A stretch of DNA of 64,000 bases. It comes from Trichomonas vaginalis G3 (taxonomy: Eukaryota; Parabasalia; Trichomonadida; Trichomonadidae). The notes beneath the pieces were generated by a model. The model did no database searches. It saw only the letters and a program-made list of their open reading frames with translations, and had not been told where the DNA came from. The stretch lies in the NCBI RefSeq assembly GCF_026262505.1, contig NC_067205.1, positions 12,152,001 to 12,216,000 on the forward strand, read 5' to 3'. Shown piece after piece: positions 19,000 to 30,223 of the stretch (positions within the stretch are counted from its first letter, which is position 1; the number at the start of each line of letters is the position of its first letter). The translations under genes were made by a program, and so were the position numbers.

Positions 19000-21900
19000 T
19001 TAAATAAATGGCATACAACATCCATTTTCACAACATACAGCCTTAGTGTGTGCTCCTGTTAATGCAGTCTTACCGATTGTTAAGCGAGTCATTGACCCGT
19101 TTTTAAGTTGTAAATTAATATTCTGACCATCAAATATCAATTTATCATTTATTATATCCAAATAATTTTTAGGTGTTAATTGTTTATTTTGTCGTAAACC
19201 AACACCTTTCATTTTTTGTGCAATCTTTTTAAAATCACTTCCATCAATTGAACCGTTGAATGATGTATAACACTTAGGACATAAAGCAACCATGTTATCA
19301 CCTTGTTTCTCAATTGCTAAACCCAATAATTTTTTCTCATGTGCTTTTTCTTCAGCTTTATTCTTTAATTTAGGTTTAAATTTCTCATCAAAACAGAAGA
19401 AATCAAATGGTGCAAATTTGAAAACATTTTTATCATAAAATTTTTTATCGGTAACAATTGCTTGAAATGCTTGAGTGTTAGGAAGATTTGGGTCGCCAGC
19501 GATTGCCCAATAAGATGAATCAGTATCACCTTCAATGAAATGAAAACGATTAACATCCATGCATTTATACATAAAATCATAAATGAAAACCAAATACCAG
19601 TATTTAGCATTATCTAAAGTGAAGAATGCCTCTTGTAAACATGTATCACATCTATAAAATCTATCTTTAAGCATCACTTGATATGTATCTTCACCTATTT
19701 CTCTTATGTTTTTAAACTTATTTGACATACATGCAACGCGTGACTTCTGTGCATTCATTATTTTAGTCTTTGCGTAATTTTGTGTATTCATTGCATCGTA
19801 ACCATATGATCCATTAAGCGAAATCTTGCAAAATAAACTTTTTCCTTTATTTCCTTCTAATTCAGCCTTTTGTCTTTCGTTCATAAATTCGTTCGCAAAT
19901 TCATTAAAACAAGTGTTTTTAGTAAATGTTAAAATTGATTGAATATCATCGATAAAAATGAAATCTGTCTATTAGATACCAAAGATAATAAGAAGAAAAT
20001 GGTTGATATTGTTGTTGATGCTAACTGAGTTAATTTTCTCTGTTTCTGGTCAACTGGTAGATTGTTTGATTTCATGTAATTATACATAAAACTGCCAATT
20101 GTTTTTTCATCTGTGATAATATCTAAGTTTCTTATTATCGGTAAAAAGTTTATGTAATCATTAATGTATTTTTCATCAATGTGACCCTTTACTTCAGCCA
20201 CGAATAAAGTATTTTTTCTTCTTAATTATTCCCAGTGCTTTTGCTTTCTTTGTTGCTGTATCACAAATGATAACACCATTCAATCTTCCCGGCATATACA
20301 TTTTATGGTCAGTATATTGAATGAAATCATGATGATTAGATGAAAATGATGAAGGATATAATGAATTAAAGTCAACTCCAACGAAATGAGTCATAATGTT
20401 GGTGGTGTCCTCATTTGATACAGTTTTAGTTTCTGGATTATATGAAAGTTTATTAATGTGCGTGATTCCTTTAAGATTTACTCTATGTTGAACATTTGAT
20501 AAACCACCAGTAATTCCATTACGGAGAATGTGATAAGCTTCAACTGAATCTAAAGTCATTGGTAAATTATTTTTAATGCATAATTTCTTAAATTGATTCT
20601 TAAACGTTGAACATCTTCATCTTTATTTGATTTTACGACATTGCAATAACAACACATTAACTGACAATTTTCTTTGGTATGTGGTTTTTCATTATCGATT
20701 CTATCCAATGTTGGTTTATTTACATATGTAAACGCTTTACCACACATTTTGCATTTAGATGAAAGGATTAAATCGTGATAGTATTGATAGTCATCCATTG
20801 AAACATTGTTTTTGGTATCTCTTTTCGCCTTTTCATCTTGTTTCTTATATGAATCAATTTTATATTTCCAATACTTTTTCGTTAATTCAAAACTTGATTC
20901 CACATTTTCTTCTTCTGGATATGTTTCGTTAGGATTGAAGTTCTTATATGCTAACGCGTAACGAATCATTGATGCATTCGATGATAAAGAAAGATTATGA
21001 AGCATGTCAATTTTATAAACAAATGTTTCTTCGATAATTTTATCAATTGGGTCAATCATAATTTCAACGTCTTTATTGCAATAATGAATAAAATATTCTA
21101 ATCTATTCTCAAAATTTTTAGCATCATTGAGATATATTTGATAATCTGAATCGGATATTGTTTCTTGTGTTAATGCTGAATAAAATGAATCTTGAGTGAA
21201 TGGTTCCTTTTTATATAATTCATCTTCGTAATTCTCCCATGTGATGAATTGATAAGGGAAAAAGGATTTAACACGTGATTTATTGTTTCCGAAATCTTGA
21301 GTGAATTGGTCTAATGTTCCACCCGCTATATAATTTCTGATGTCAATAAATCTTAATTCATATGGACAGTTTGTTTTCTTTACTATGACTTGCTTAAATT
21401 GAGAAGAAGAACCCAGCATTGATTTTATCTTCCATTTTGCAGTATTTAAATCACGAAGAATTAAATTTAAATCAAACCTTCCCGAATTAAAACCAATGAT
21501 ATTCACTTTATTGAATTCCTCATCTAAAAGCTCTTTCATTGCTTCCTTTTGTTTCTCATTTAATGTATTCATTAATTCTTCATATTGTTCAATATTTGAT
21601 TTAGCAACTAATGAACAGGTTGAAAATAAAAACTCAATCCAATCAGAAATAAAAGAATCACTTGATGTTAAGCAAAAATTCCTCGTAAATGTTTTATCAC
21701 GGTCTACGACCTCGCCGCTTTGCGGCTTTATTTTGACAGTTGATGATACCATAAATGGTTTTAAGTAAGCGTTCAAAGTTGCACACTCAGAAAGTTGTAA
21801 TTCTTCTTTAGTCTCTAATGTTTCAAAGTCAAAAGTAATATAATATCTTGTTGGTTTATAATATTCCTGCAAATTATGTGCTAATAGCCATTGATATATC

Positions 21901-22463
21901 TTCTGTTTCGTGATATGTGGTGCATATGGTTGTTGTGTGTTTTGCAATTGAACGTCTTGAATTAATCTTCCATTATTTTCTTTACATTTCTCACAATGCT
22001 TTAAAAATCTTCTTTGGTTTTTCCTTTCTGGATCATCACGGATAGAATAAACTTCTTCTTTGCAAAAGGGGCAAACTTTATATCCTGTGAGTGCTTCAAC
22101 GTCTGTAATTCTGTCAGCGTGAAGTTTTCCACATGGACTCTGTGTTAATAAAATATTTACTGTTTCAAATTCTGGATCTATCATTATTGATTCCACTAAT
22201 GGAAAGTCTACCTTATTTATGTCTACGTCTTCTGGTTGAGGGTCACAATAATAAAAATCAATATTAACGTTTAACATTCTTGCTAACCTCTCACTTTCTG
22301 ATGAAATGTCAAATCCTTCATATGCATCTATGGCTTCATTTAAATAACTTCTACGAGTTTTAGGATTAACACCATCAGGAATGTTATAGAAGCGTTTAAA
22401 TAACCTTCTACCTTCGGCTCTTATTTGATTATCATTCATTTTAGCTGTTCCATTTTTGTTCAT
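19000..22463 (-). other. Polinton copy 1: DNA polymerase B region (protein-primed type) with HNH-like module
   Basis: About 3.5 kb encoding a family B polymerase. Near the N-terminus are two Cys-x2-Cys pairs (CPFCKEEV; CEKCKENN). The 3'-5' exonuclease is shown by YITFDFETLE and NIIGFNSGRFDLNLILRDL. An HNH-like zinc module (CKMCGKAF, TLDRIDNEKPHTKENCQL, CCYCN) lies between exonuclease and polymerase parts. Palm motifs follow: VGVDFNSLYPSSFSS (A), KISLNGSYGYDAMN (B), EGDTDSSYWAI (C). A late CPKCYTSF element and a Cys-rich tail end the region. Role: replication of the element, probably protein-primed. Broken. Confidence 0.85.
21701..21726. repeat. Double-hairpin micro-element in DNA polymerase gene, copy 1
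   Basis: GGTCTACGACC (21701-21711) plus GCCGCTTTGCGGC (21714-21726): two perfect small hairpins with 3-nt loops. The corresponding site in copy 2 (near 39295) has no insert. It is read in frame as a short peptide (KPQSGEVVDRD). Confidence 0.88.
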
Positions 22464-22524
22464 TTATGTAAGAATAAAAATTAAAAAATAAATAAAAATA
22501 AAGTTTATTTTTTTTAAAGTCCGA

Positions 22525-22551
22525 GACTCAGAGAGTCCAGGGCTAAAGTCC
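22525..22551. repeat. Double-hairpin micro-element at end of terminal gene, copy 1
   Basis: GACTCAGAGAGTC (22525-22537, perfect 5-bp stem, loop AGA) plus GGGCTAAAGTCC (22540-22551). The copy 2 site (near 40083) lacks it. Confidence 0.8.
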
Positions 22552-23679
22552 ATAAAATGAATTAAGAACACATAAATTTTTATCATCTGCGACGTGACGA
22601 ATACATTTTAATTTACTCAAGAATGCGTACCCTGATACATTAAATCTAATTCCTGTCTTATTTAATTTCACAACTTTGAAAAGGAATGTATGAATAGCTA
22701 TAAAATGATGAGAAGATGTTTTATGGGTTGCTTCCATTTTTTCTGAAATAAATGAATAAATATAATGTTTATAAGTTTTCATATCTTTTATGTTCTTAAT
22801 AACGAATGGTATAGACCTTTCAACTTCGTCTTCCTTCGGTGCTGTTCTTTCATATGAAACATTATTGGTATCTTCAACAATGAAACCACAATCACATAAA
22901 ATTTTATATGTACCAATTGTTTCTTTTGATATTTTATCTAACAAATCAAAAACTTTATCAACACCTGTACATTTATTTAAATAATAATTTGTGTAAATAT
23001 CATGGTCTTCTTTCTTAATCGTATTTGTTGCATATGTTACATTTTTCAGTGCTTTTTTGAATTTTTCAGAATCAAGAGGAGGTGAAAGTAATATACATGG
23101 ATAATCTCCATCGTCAATAAACTGAAGCTTATGTTTATGAATAAATTTTGTGCCTTCTTCTGAAAGTGTTTCGTCAATATCACCATCTAATAAATTTTTA
23201 GTAGATTCCAAAAAGTAATTTTTATATCTTTCCTCATGTGATTTTTGAACTTCTGATTCTGAAGCTGGGATATTCATTAAACCCTCTACTTCATTCTCAG
23301 CATTTCTCAATTCCTTAATTTTTTCATCTATTTCATTTCTTAATTGTTCCAATTTCTCAATCTCATCGTTATAATATTCATCTTGTTTAATTTTTTCTTC
23401 AAAATATTCAGGAGGTGTTTCAAGGCTCTCTGAGCCCAGGTCCTCTGGACCATAAAGAGGAATATTCTCCTGTTTTTCAACTTTTTTGGGATATAAATAT
23501 CTCATTATAGCCTTTTTAGTAATTGGTCCGTTATATTTAAATTCATTCAACAATCTGGAAAACTCTTTCACATTCTGCATATATGTTGGATAAGAACCGT
23601 CTCCAAAATTTTCTAAAATATTTTCTAATTCTGAATTAGTGAACTTTAAAGATTTCAATGAATTAGTTGTTATACTCAT
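22543..23679 (-). CDS. Polinton copy 1: unknown 378-aa protein next to right terminal repeat
   Basis: First leftward gene from the right end, 378 aa. Residues 1-65 form a helical domain (FTNSELENILENFGDGSYPT), 85-130 a long charged coiled coil (NDEIEKLEQLRNEIDEKIKE), and the C-terminal 200 residues a mixed domain ending KLKCIRHVADDKNLCVLNSF. Coiled coil and C-terminal domain are shared with copy 2 (40082-41187), while the N-terminal 80 residues differ strongly. I do not recognise it. A terminal protein for protein-primed replication, or a maturation protease, would be expected somewhere in the element, but no diagnostic motif is visible. Confidence 0.55.
   Translation of the reverse strand: MSITTNSLKSLKFTNSELENILENFGDGSYPTYMQNVKEFSRLLNEFKYNGPITKKAIMRYLYPKKVEKQENIPLYGPEDLGSESLETPPEYFEEKIKQDEYYNDEIEKLEQLRNEIDEKIKELRNAENEVEGLMNIPASESEVQKSHEERYKNYFLESTKNLLDGDIDETLSEEGTKFIHKHKLQFIDDGDYPCILLSPPLDSEKFKKALKNVTYATNTIKKEDHDIYTNYYLNKCTGVDKVFDLLDKISKETIGTYKILCDCGFIVEDTNNVSYERTAPKEDEVERSIPFVIKNIKDMKTYKHYIYSFISEKMEATHKTSSHHFIAIHTFLFKVVKLNKTGIRFNVSGYAFLSKLKCIRHVADDKNLCVLNSFYGL
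23424..23451. repeat. Double-hairpin micro-element in terminal gene, copy 1
   Basis: GGCTCTCTGAGCC (23424-23436) plus GGTCCTCTGGACC (23439-23451). Both stems are perfect 5 bp with TCT loops, separated by CA. The corresponding part of copy 2 has no such insert. Confidence 0.88.
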
Positions 23680-23742
23680 TTATTATAAAATAAAAAATAA
23701 AAAAAATAAATTTAACTTAGTTTTAATTTTACGTAAGAAGTC

Positions 23743-23904
23743 AATTTTTTAAATCTTGATTTATTCAAAAACGTAAGAATAAAAACCGTAAGAATCATAC
23801 ATTTTTTACTTCATATGTTAAAAAAAATGATACAAAATCGTTCAATATTGTATGAATTCTTACGTTTACAAAAAAAGTCACACAACCCTTCAACATATAC
23901 TACT
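23743..23904. repeat. Right terminal inverted repeat of Polinton copy 1
   Basis: Reverse complement of 4436-4597. An ATG within it (23815) opens a frame that runs out of the element into the host gene at 23917. Confidence 0.93.
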
Positions 23905-23910
23905 AAGGAA
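23905..23910. repeat. Target-site duplication, right (AAGGAA)
   Basis: Matches 4430-4435. Confidence 0.92.
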
Positions 23911-23916
23911 TTATTG

Positions 23917-26202
23917 ATGGAAGAGGAAGTAAACTTCATGTTGTCTCATCTTCCTATCAATATTAATGACAATGCACAAGATTGTATTGATAAATTCGTT
24001 AATACTACTGATGATATTATACAAAAACAGAGATTTATAACATTATTCAGGTTGAAAAACGCGCCAGAACTTCCTTCATTTTTTCCTAAATCAGATCAGT
24101 TTGTAAATTTTATCTCATTACCAATCAAATATTCAGAATTTATCAATGGAACACAAATACACTTAGTATCGAAATTTTATGAATATTTTTACGAGAACCT
24201 ATCTGATCTATTAAAAGTTACGTTGGCTGCATTTAAGCATCTCGATTCCGCCAATATTACGTTTTTTGTTTATTCGACAATCCCTTCTGTATTTGGATAT
24301 TTCGCAATGGGAGATCATGATGAATATGCCTACATATTCTATTCTTCTGCAATTCTTCAAGCAGACAAAAAAATTATTGAAATCTTGTTACCACCTTATT
24401 TTTCAGCATCAAATGTCTTTCCATTCATTCAGAAATTGCATGAAGATGTTTCAATGTTCATTTGCAACGATATAAAATTATTAGATTCAAATATCGAAAA
24501 TAAAAACATAGAAAGACACGCGAAACACTTTACTAAATGCATTATTTCGAATATGAAGTTATTACCTACAACGCATTTGAATATTTTAAGTTTATTGCAA
24601 CAAAACGGTTTTTCAGAGCTTGATGTCTATTCATTCTTTATTAGAAGCATCATAATTCCTCAGCTTTGTGCCATGTTGTCAACATCTCCTTTCTACGGAA
24701 TTATTAACATTTTCAAGCATATCGCGTTGAAATCAATCGACATGTATGAGGTAAATACTGAACCTTTTTCATTGTCAAAGACAAATTCTATCTTCGAAGT
24801 ACCAAGAGCCTTCAAAAAATACGGTAGAAGATATTTGAGGTTTGTTACTTCAATAAAAGATGTTCAAGCACTGTTCAACGCATCAAAGAAAGCAATGAAA
24901 TTACCACCGTTACTTCTCAAACTCGGAGAAATGAAGAATTTGGCTTATTTAGGATATTCTCCGATTTTATTCAACGTTTATCCCAAAGAAGTATCAGATG
25001 GGGAGATAAAAATCAAGGACACAATTGTGTTTAAAGATGAAAGAAGATCCGTAATCATACCAAAGATACCTATTTACGAGAGAATTTATATGCAATTGCG
25101 CCAAGACGCGCTTCGTGAGAAGAAGTTTGATCTCGACTATTACGATAACTCAGGAAAGAAGAAATTATATGAAAATCTCTTGCAAAAGGCAAAAGAAAAT
25201 AATTTGGGAGATGAATTCTCTTCTGACGCTAGCGATGAGACACATGATGAGAAGAGACCTCGATATAGCATGTCTGAGTTCTCTTACAACGATTCTTTGG
25301 AAGAAATTTCAAATGATATTATTGAGCCGGCCAAAAACAACAAAACGAACAACCAGATCAATAACACAAAGCCAAGAGAATCAGAAATCAGTTTTAGAGA
25401 TTTTCTGATTCTGAAACAATTGAAAATATCCAAAGAACATTCTTACAACTTCGAGATTCTCATAGAACTGTTGTTTATTCAGCGTCAGGTTGCGAATTGG
25501 CACGAAATTGTCCAGAAAAATTACGATATTTGCGTATTAAGTTGTGCCAATGATTTCATATCAACATTTAACTTTAGTAACAGCAAATCCCTCAAATCAC
25601 ATCAGAAACTGATCGATTATTCCTCAATATTTTCATCAAAATCCGTAATCTGCAATTATTGCTCTTGTAGAGTAGAATATATTCTTAAGGAGTGGCAGAA
25701 TGAAACAACAAATGCATTAGTTGAAAAATTTGGTCAAATTTGGATAAAAAATAATTTATCTAAAGAAAGAAAAAGTCTAAATACAGATAATTTGCCGAAA
25801 TCTAGACGATTGATATTCGGACATTCCTTCCATATCATCTCAATTATCTTTGAAAATATCGGATACGTCAGATTTTTCAGAAGATACAAACAGATCATTG
25901 CATGAGCCAAAGAATCAGTTGATCTTTCGAAACTATTCTTCGGAGATACTGAAACTGTTCTCTTAAATGCTCTACAAGTTTGTAGTTCAAGTGATATTGC
26001 TGTAACAACTGTTTTATTAAACGCAAGTCTGTCATGTGACTCTGTTTTTGTTAATAACTTGGAACATGATGACTATGAATCAATTATTTTGATGCAAAAG
26101 GCTGTGAGAACAATTTGCGAAAAAGATGACGAATTATTCGCTTTGTACAAGGAATTGTACTTTTCTGTCTCAGAATTCTTTGAGACAAACTTATTAAAGT
26201 AG
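23917..26202 (+). pseudogene. Host gene of unknown function (about 760 codons) with one in-frame TGA
   Basis: A large trichomonad protein beginning MEEEVNFMLSHLPININDN. It is helical and Phe/Leu-rich for the first 400 residues (QRFITLFRLKNAPELPSFF), then a charged linker near 430-500 and a second helical region. I do not recognise the family with confidence; the helical pattern around LDVYSFFIRSIIIPQL is loosely like a RasGAP-type fold. The reading frame meets TGA at 25903-25905, then stays open for 98 more sense codons (AKESVDLSKLFFGD...) to TAG at 26200, with the same codon style. So either one nonsense change, a sequencing error or a genuine shorter product. The ATG lies 12 bp right of Polinton copy 1, which separates the gene from its old upstream DNA. 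An ATG inside the terminal repeat at 23815 is in frame and could give a 34-residue extension. Confidence 0.75.
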
Positions 26203-26670
26203 TATTTTTTTATGTTTATTTTATGATTTAATAAACACTATCTCTTTATTCTATTACTTATTACATATTAATTCAAATATCGATTTCCAATACAATGATT
26301 AACTCTTATTACTTAAAAATGGCAAATGATTTATTCAATAATCACTTATTCTTATATTCAAGCCAATGAAATGATCTGATTTAGCATAAATGACATCTGG
26401 CTAGGCATATAAAAGGTTTTAAAATCAAAACTCTTCTATCTGCAAAAAATGTATTGATCGGATAGTCGAACTTGAAGGTTTTAACTTGTTGATGTATGAC
26501 TCATATAGCAATATTTAACGGTAAAGTGTTTAAAATGGCATTATCTCTCATAATATTTGGCCAATAAAAATATAGTCGGCATAAATGAATAAGCATCTAA
26601 TAATCTACGATTTAATAACATGAAGTAAATAAGATAAATAATAAATAAAGTACCGCACAAAAAAATGTAA
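26203..26670. other. Intergenic stretch
   Basis: AT-rich DNA between the 3' ends of two convergent genes. Nothing supportable seen beyond T-rich and AATAAA-like words near both stop codons. Confidence 0.4.
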
Positions 26671-27270
26671 TTAGAAGGAGACTTCTGTAGGATAATTCCA
26701 ATTATCTGCGAATGATCCAACAATAAAGTCACTCTTAGACGAAAATGATGATTCTAAATCATCATCGTTGTCATCGCCATCTTCAACATCAAGAAAAACA
26801 ACTTGATGAAGCGATGAGGTAGGTGTAAACTCTGACTTTACAGCTGCTATTCCTTTTGATGCTCCTTCAACGGATCTTTCTGTAATAAAGCGACGTAAAT
26901 TAATCGGGAAGAAGCTTGTAAGAGTTCGCTTTAATATTGGACCTTGTGACTGAAATGTTTGGATCTTGCAGTCATCAATTGAACAAGAATAAGCATACTC
27001 TCTGCCGATAATTAGACGAAATCCACATTTGCAATTACGGCAATAGATATCATATAAATTAGATTGGAGTTGTATAACTTCAGCTTCATCAAGTTTGTTA
27101 ACTATAATATTGTTAGGCTCTGAACGAAAGATGGTCGAAAAATTAGATTGAATTAATGTAAGGATAGACTGGTTAGGTTCATGGATGTCTTCTTCATTGA
27201 TGTATTCACCAGTAATTACAATTTCACCACAGTTGCAATAGGTTTCTTCACAGCTATTCTCTTGAAACAT
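26671..27270 (-). CDS. Small Cys-rich protein, possible Mis18/Yippee-like zinc domain
   Basis: 199 aa starting MFQENSCEETYCNCGEIVI; start chosen at the ATG at 27270 because the longer frame begins only at a TTG. Cys pairs CNCG near residue 12 and CRNCKCG near 85, followed by CSIDDCK near 105, suggest one or two zinc sites in a beta-rich domain (YDIYCRNCKCGFRLIIGREY). This layout resembles the Yippee/Mis18 fold used in centromere licensing. The C-terminal 60 residues are acidic and disordered (DVEDGDDNDDDLESSF). Family call is tentative. Confidence 0.6.
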   Translation of the reverse strand: MFQENSCEETYCNCGEIVITGEYINEEDIHEPNQSILTLIQSNFSTIFRSEPNNIIVNKLDEAEVIQLQSNLYDIYCRNCKCGFRLIIGREYAYSCSIDDCKIQTFQSQGPILKRTLTSFFPINLRRFITERSVEGASKGIAAVKSEFTPTSSLHQVVFLDVEDGDDNDDDLESSFSSKSDFIVGSFADNWNYPTEVSF

Positions 27271-27487
27271 TTGTGCTCTTTGTTTGTTTGTTTTTAGAAG
27301 GGAAAAAAAATATTGAATCAAAATTCATCAACAGTTATTTTTTCTTTGATAATTAGAAATAAAAAAATAGAAATATTAACATGTAATCATATTGCTGAAA
27401 AATGGCATATAAATTAATTTTCTATCCGCACTACTTTTGAATATAGCCGCTTATTTTCATACAATATTTCTGACATTGAAGAACAAA

Positions 27488-28101
27488 TTAACATTATTGC
27501 TAACACTTCCCCCTATTCACATGTGTTAATTTATATCAACCGTTCAGGTTCACCTTCAGATGATACATTTGAATCTTTAAAGCATTTAATCAAAATTCCA
27601 ATTATTTATTTATCACAAGAAGAAGCAGAAGATTATTTAAAAAACTTTTTAATGTATAAAGAATTATATAATATAATCAAGAAGCAAGGATTAGAGGATA
27701 AAATTATTGATAAACAACGGGATGAATTATTTGAAACACTTTCTATTTCAAATTTTGATAGAGAATTTTTGCATTCACTCATTTTTCTAGATGATGCAGT
27801 GAAATCAAAACTAATAACAAATGAGAAATCATATTTTAATCAGTTATTAACTCAATGTCGACACATTCAGTGTTCATTCTTCATGTCTGTTCAATACTTC
27901 AAAGCATTAAGCACAAACATTAAATCAAACCTATCAACACTTTTCATTTTCAGTGGGTTTAGTCGTCAACAGTTGAACGTTATGCTTTATCAAGTGAATT
28001 TACCAATGAGCATTAATGAACTTTACACACAATATCAGCAATTAGGTGAACATGGAAAAATAATAGTTGATTTAAATAAAGGAGGTGTTAAATTTGATTA
28101 A
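27488..28101 (+). other. Polinton copy 2: packaging ATPase region
   Basis: Matches copy 1 almost base for base from the segment following Walker A, including the Walker B motif LIFLDDA and the C-terminal SGFSRQQLNVMLYQVNL. The similarity to copy 1 begins near 27488, which I take as the left edge of the element in this window. Confidence 0.75.
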
Positions 28102-28141
28102 CTTTTTATAATTAATTTTTATTTTTTATTTATAATTAAAC

Positions 28142-29040
28142 ATGACTGAAATAGCAAATCTTCTACAGGTTCCATTAAAACAAGGAACAAACAAAAAGGG
28201 TGCATATAGTAGAACTATGAAAGTTCCTGATGGAATGAAAGAATTAGTTCATATTGTTGCTGGTCTTCAAAAAGATGTTAAACAAATGAGAAACGTTTTA
28301 ACATTACCAGAAGCTCAAGCATATGCCAAACGTCAAGGTCCAAATTGGGAAGCACACGAAGCAGACATTACGGTCCAAATGGAAAACCTGATGGTATAAA
28401 TGAAGTTTTCATTACTGATGGTCAAGGTAATATTAAAGTCATAAATGGTTACAAATTAACTATAACTGATTATCCTAAACGTAAAGCATATAATGAACGT
28501 TATCCTATGCAATTTGATGAAAATGGAAAAGCTGTTAAACAATACATTGGAGAAGGTGAAGATGGTCCAATTAATTCATACCGTTATAATCCATATTCTT
28601 ATTTCAATGAAGAATTAAATGCTATTGAAGAGGGACCGGATGGATTACCACGATATTCTAACAAGTTTGATGGTCAATATGCAAATATTAGACCTGAAAT
28701 TTCAGCTAAGAAATTCTTTAAAGTTGCTTTATTCGATCCAGTTTTCGCAAATGTTAAAGATGAACTTAAACAGCAATTCCAACCAATTATAGTAGCAAGA
28801 ATTGCATCAGGTGCTTTATCTCAAGCATTCAAAGATTTAATTAAGAAACCATTATATCAGCAACGAGATTTAACTTATGATTTAGTTAAGGAATCAGATA
28901 AAAGAAAATTTGAGAAATCAGATGATTATAAGAATGCAATTAATGAATATATTAGGTCTATTAATTACAATGAACCAGCTAAAAATCAACTTCAAGAACA
29001 AATACAGGGAATAATAGATTCAAAACTTCCAGCAAAATAA
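28142..29040 (+). other. Polinton copy 2: structural candidate with [12 protein letters not shown] motif
   Basis: Counterpart of 8697-9595 in copy 1, opening [20 protein letters not shown]. The first two thirds are nearly identical to copy 1. The last 100 residues diverge strongly in sequence while keeping helical, charged character, suggesting recombination with another family member rather than point drift. Confidence 0.55.
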
Positions 29041-29072
29041 AAGTTTAAATATATTTTTTTATTCGATTATAA

Positions 29073-29729
29073 ATGAGAAGACGTTTCACTAGTCAAAAGA
29101 ACACTAACGCAAAAGCAGAGATTACGGTTGGTTATAACGTAAATGATGATAAATCACGAATTATTCAAAATGTTAAAGTTAATGTTAGCCCTGAATTAAC
29201 AAGGTCAGCAACTCAACCAAATTTATTAACTCGTGACTTACCGAAAAAGGAGGAGGAGCAAAATAAAGAAGATGGAGACCCAATCATTTTATCTGAACCC
29301 GGTAAAGAACCTGTTGAAATTCCCACTTATCCAACATACCCAGCACCACTTGATAACCCATATAAAATAGACATTAATTCTGAATTAATGAAAATTTACC
29401 GTGATATAATAATTAATAATTATGATTCAATAATAAATTTAATTGATCAATCCGGTTTAATTATTTTACCTTATGAATCATTAATTCACATTATCGCCAT
29501 TCTTTGTGATGTTCAAGATTCAGACGTTAAGATTCAATTTTTCATAGATGATGAGGTTTCATGCTGCGGAACAGTTGCAAAAATAAATCCTATAAAGGAT
29601 ATTAGCACAATTAAGATATCAAAGAACGGAACAACAACTGAACTTCATTTAACATATAATGATATTTATAATAAAATAGTTGATGAATATAAAATATCAC
29701 TTGAAAAATTCTTTGTTAAGGCTATTTAA
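29073..29729 (+). CDS. Polinton copy 2: 218-aa unknown protein
   Basis: Single frame of 218 aa, start in TATAAATG. The N-terminal half is polar with a Pro-rich segment (PTYPTYPAPL). The C-terminal half is globular (SLIHIIAILCDVQDSDVKIQ, then FFIDDEVSCCGTVAKINP). Counterpart of 9680-10377. Function unknown; it lies in the structural gene cluster. Confidence 0.6.
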   Translation: MRRRFTSQKNTNAKAEITVGYNVNDDKSRIIQNVKVNVSPELTRSATQPNLLTRDLPKKEEEQNKEDGDPIILSEPGKEPVEIPTYPTYPAPLDNPYKIDINSELMKIYRDIIINNYDSIINLIDQSGLIILPYESLIHIIAILCDVQDSDVKIQFFIDDEVSCCGTVAKINPIKDISTIKISKNGTTTELHLTYNDIYNKIVDEYKISLEKFFVKAI

Positions 29730-30190
29730 TATTCAAGCATTAACATTATCGAATAATAATCCTTTGAATCATAATCAATAATAATTGACCTTTCACCAGT
29801 TTCTATCGTTTGTTTTTTTCTTTTTGTTCCCCACTATCCGGATCGGTCATTGTAATTGTTTTTGTTATAGTATCAGCTTTATCTTTAACTTCAATCTTTT
29901 TTCCATCGGGATATTTAAACCAAAATTCCAAAAATTCGATATTGTCAATCTGTTCATATTTTAATCTATCAATTACATTTTTAATACCATCTGAAAATCT
30001 TATGAAATGGTCATTATATGGGTTTGATTGAACTAAATTTGAATGAAGTGAAATATAACCTGTTGATGAATATGACACTGACTCATATTTTCTGAAAACA
30101 CTAAAATTTATAACATGAATGAATTTCTTATTCGTTGAATTTATGAATTCTTGAGGTAATCTTATTCTAGTTTTATTTATCACTGAAAAT
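29726..30190 (-). other. Polinton copy 2: counterpart of the 159-aa leftward protein
   Basis: Nearly identical to 10374-10853 in copy 1 (LPQEFINSTNKKFIHVINFS). Small beta-rich protein of unknown function, convergent with the 218-aa gene and divergent from the gene at 30224. Confidence 0.5.
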
Positions 30191-30223
30191 AACGCTTTAC
30201 CATATTTTTAATCGTAATAAAAA

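Larger units (their letters stand above)
4436..23904. mobile_element. Polinton/Maverick element, copy 1 (19.5 kb)
   Basis: A trichomonad Polinton with 162-bp terminal inverted repeats at 4436-4597 and 23743-23904 that look identical, starting AG and ending CT. It is flanked by the 6-bp direct repeat AAGGAA at 4430-4435 and 23905-23910, the target-site duplication length typical of Polintons. Recognisable parts in order: small unknown gene, small basic proteins, capsid region, packaging ATPase, several unknown structural candidates, fibre, primase and SF3 helicase, small genes, retroviral-type integrase, protein-primed type DNA polymerase B and a terminal unknown gene. Left-arm genes mostly read rightward and right-arm genes leftward, converging near 17.1 kb. 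Identical terminal repeats and close similarity to copy 2 suggest a recent insertion. It is broken (roughly half a dozen or more breaks), although both ends are present. Confidence 0.95.

Noticed and set aside
25903-25905. TGA as selenocysteine or recoded stop
   Set aside because: No structural element recognised and no known recoding in trichomonads; a nonsense change or sequencing error is simpler.
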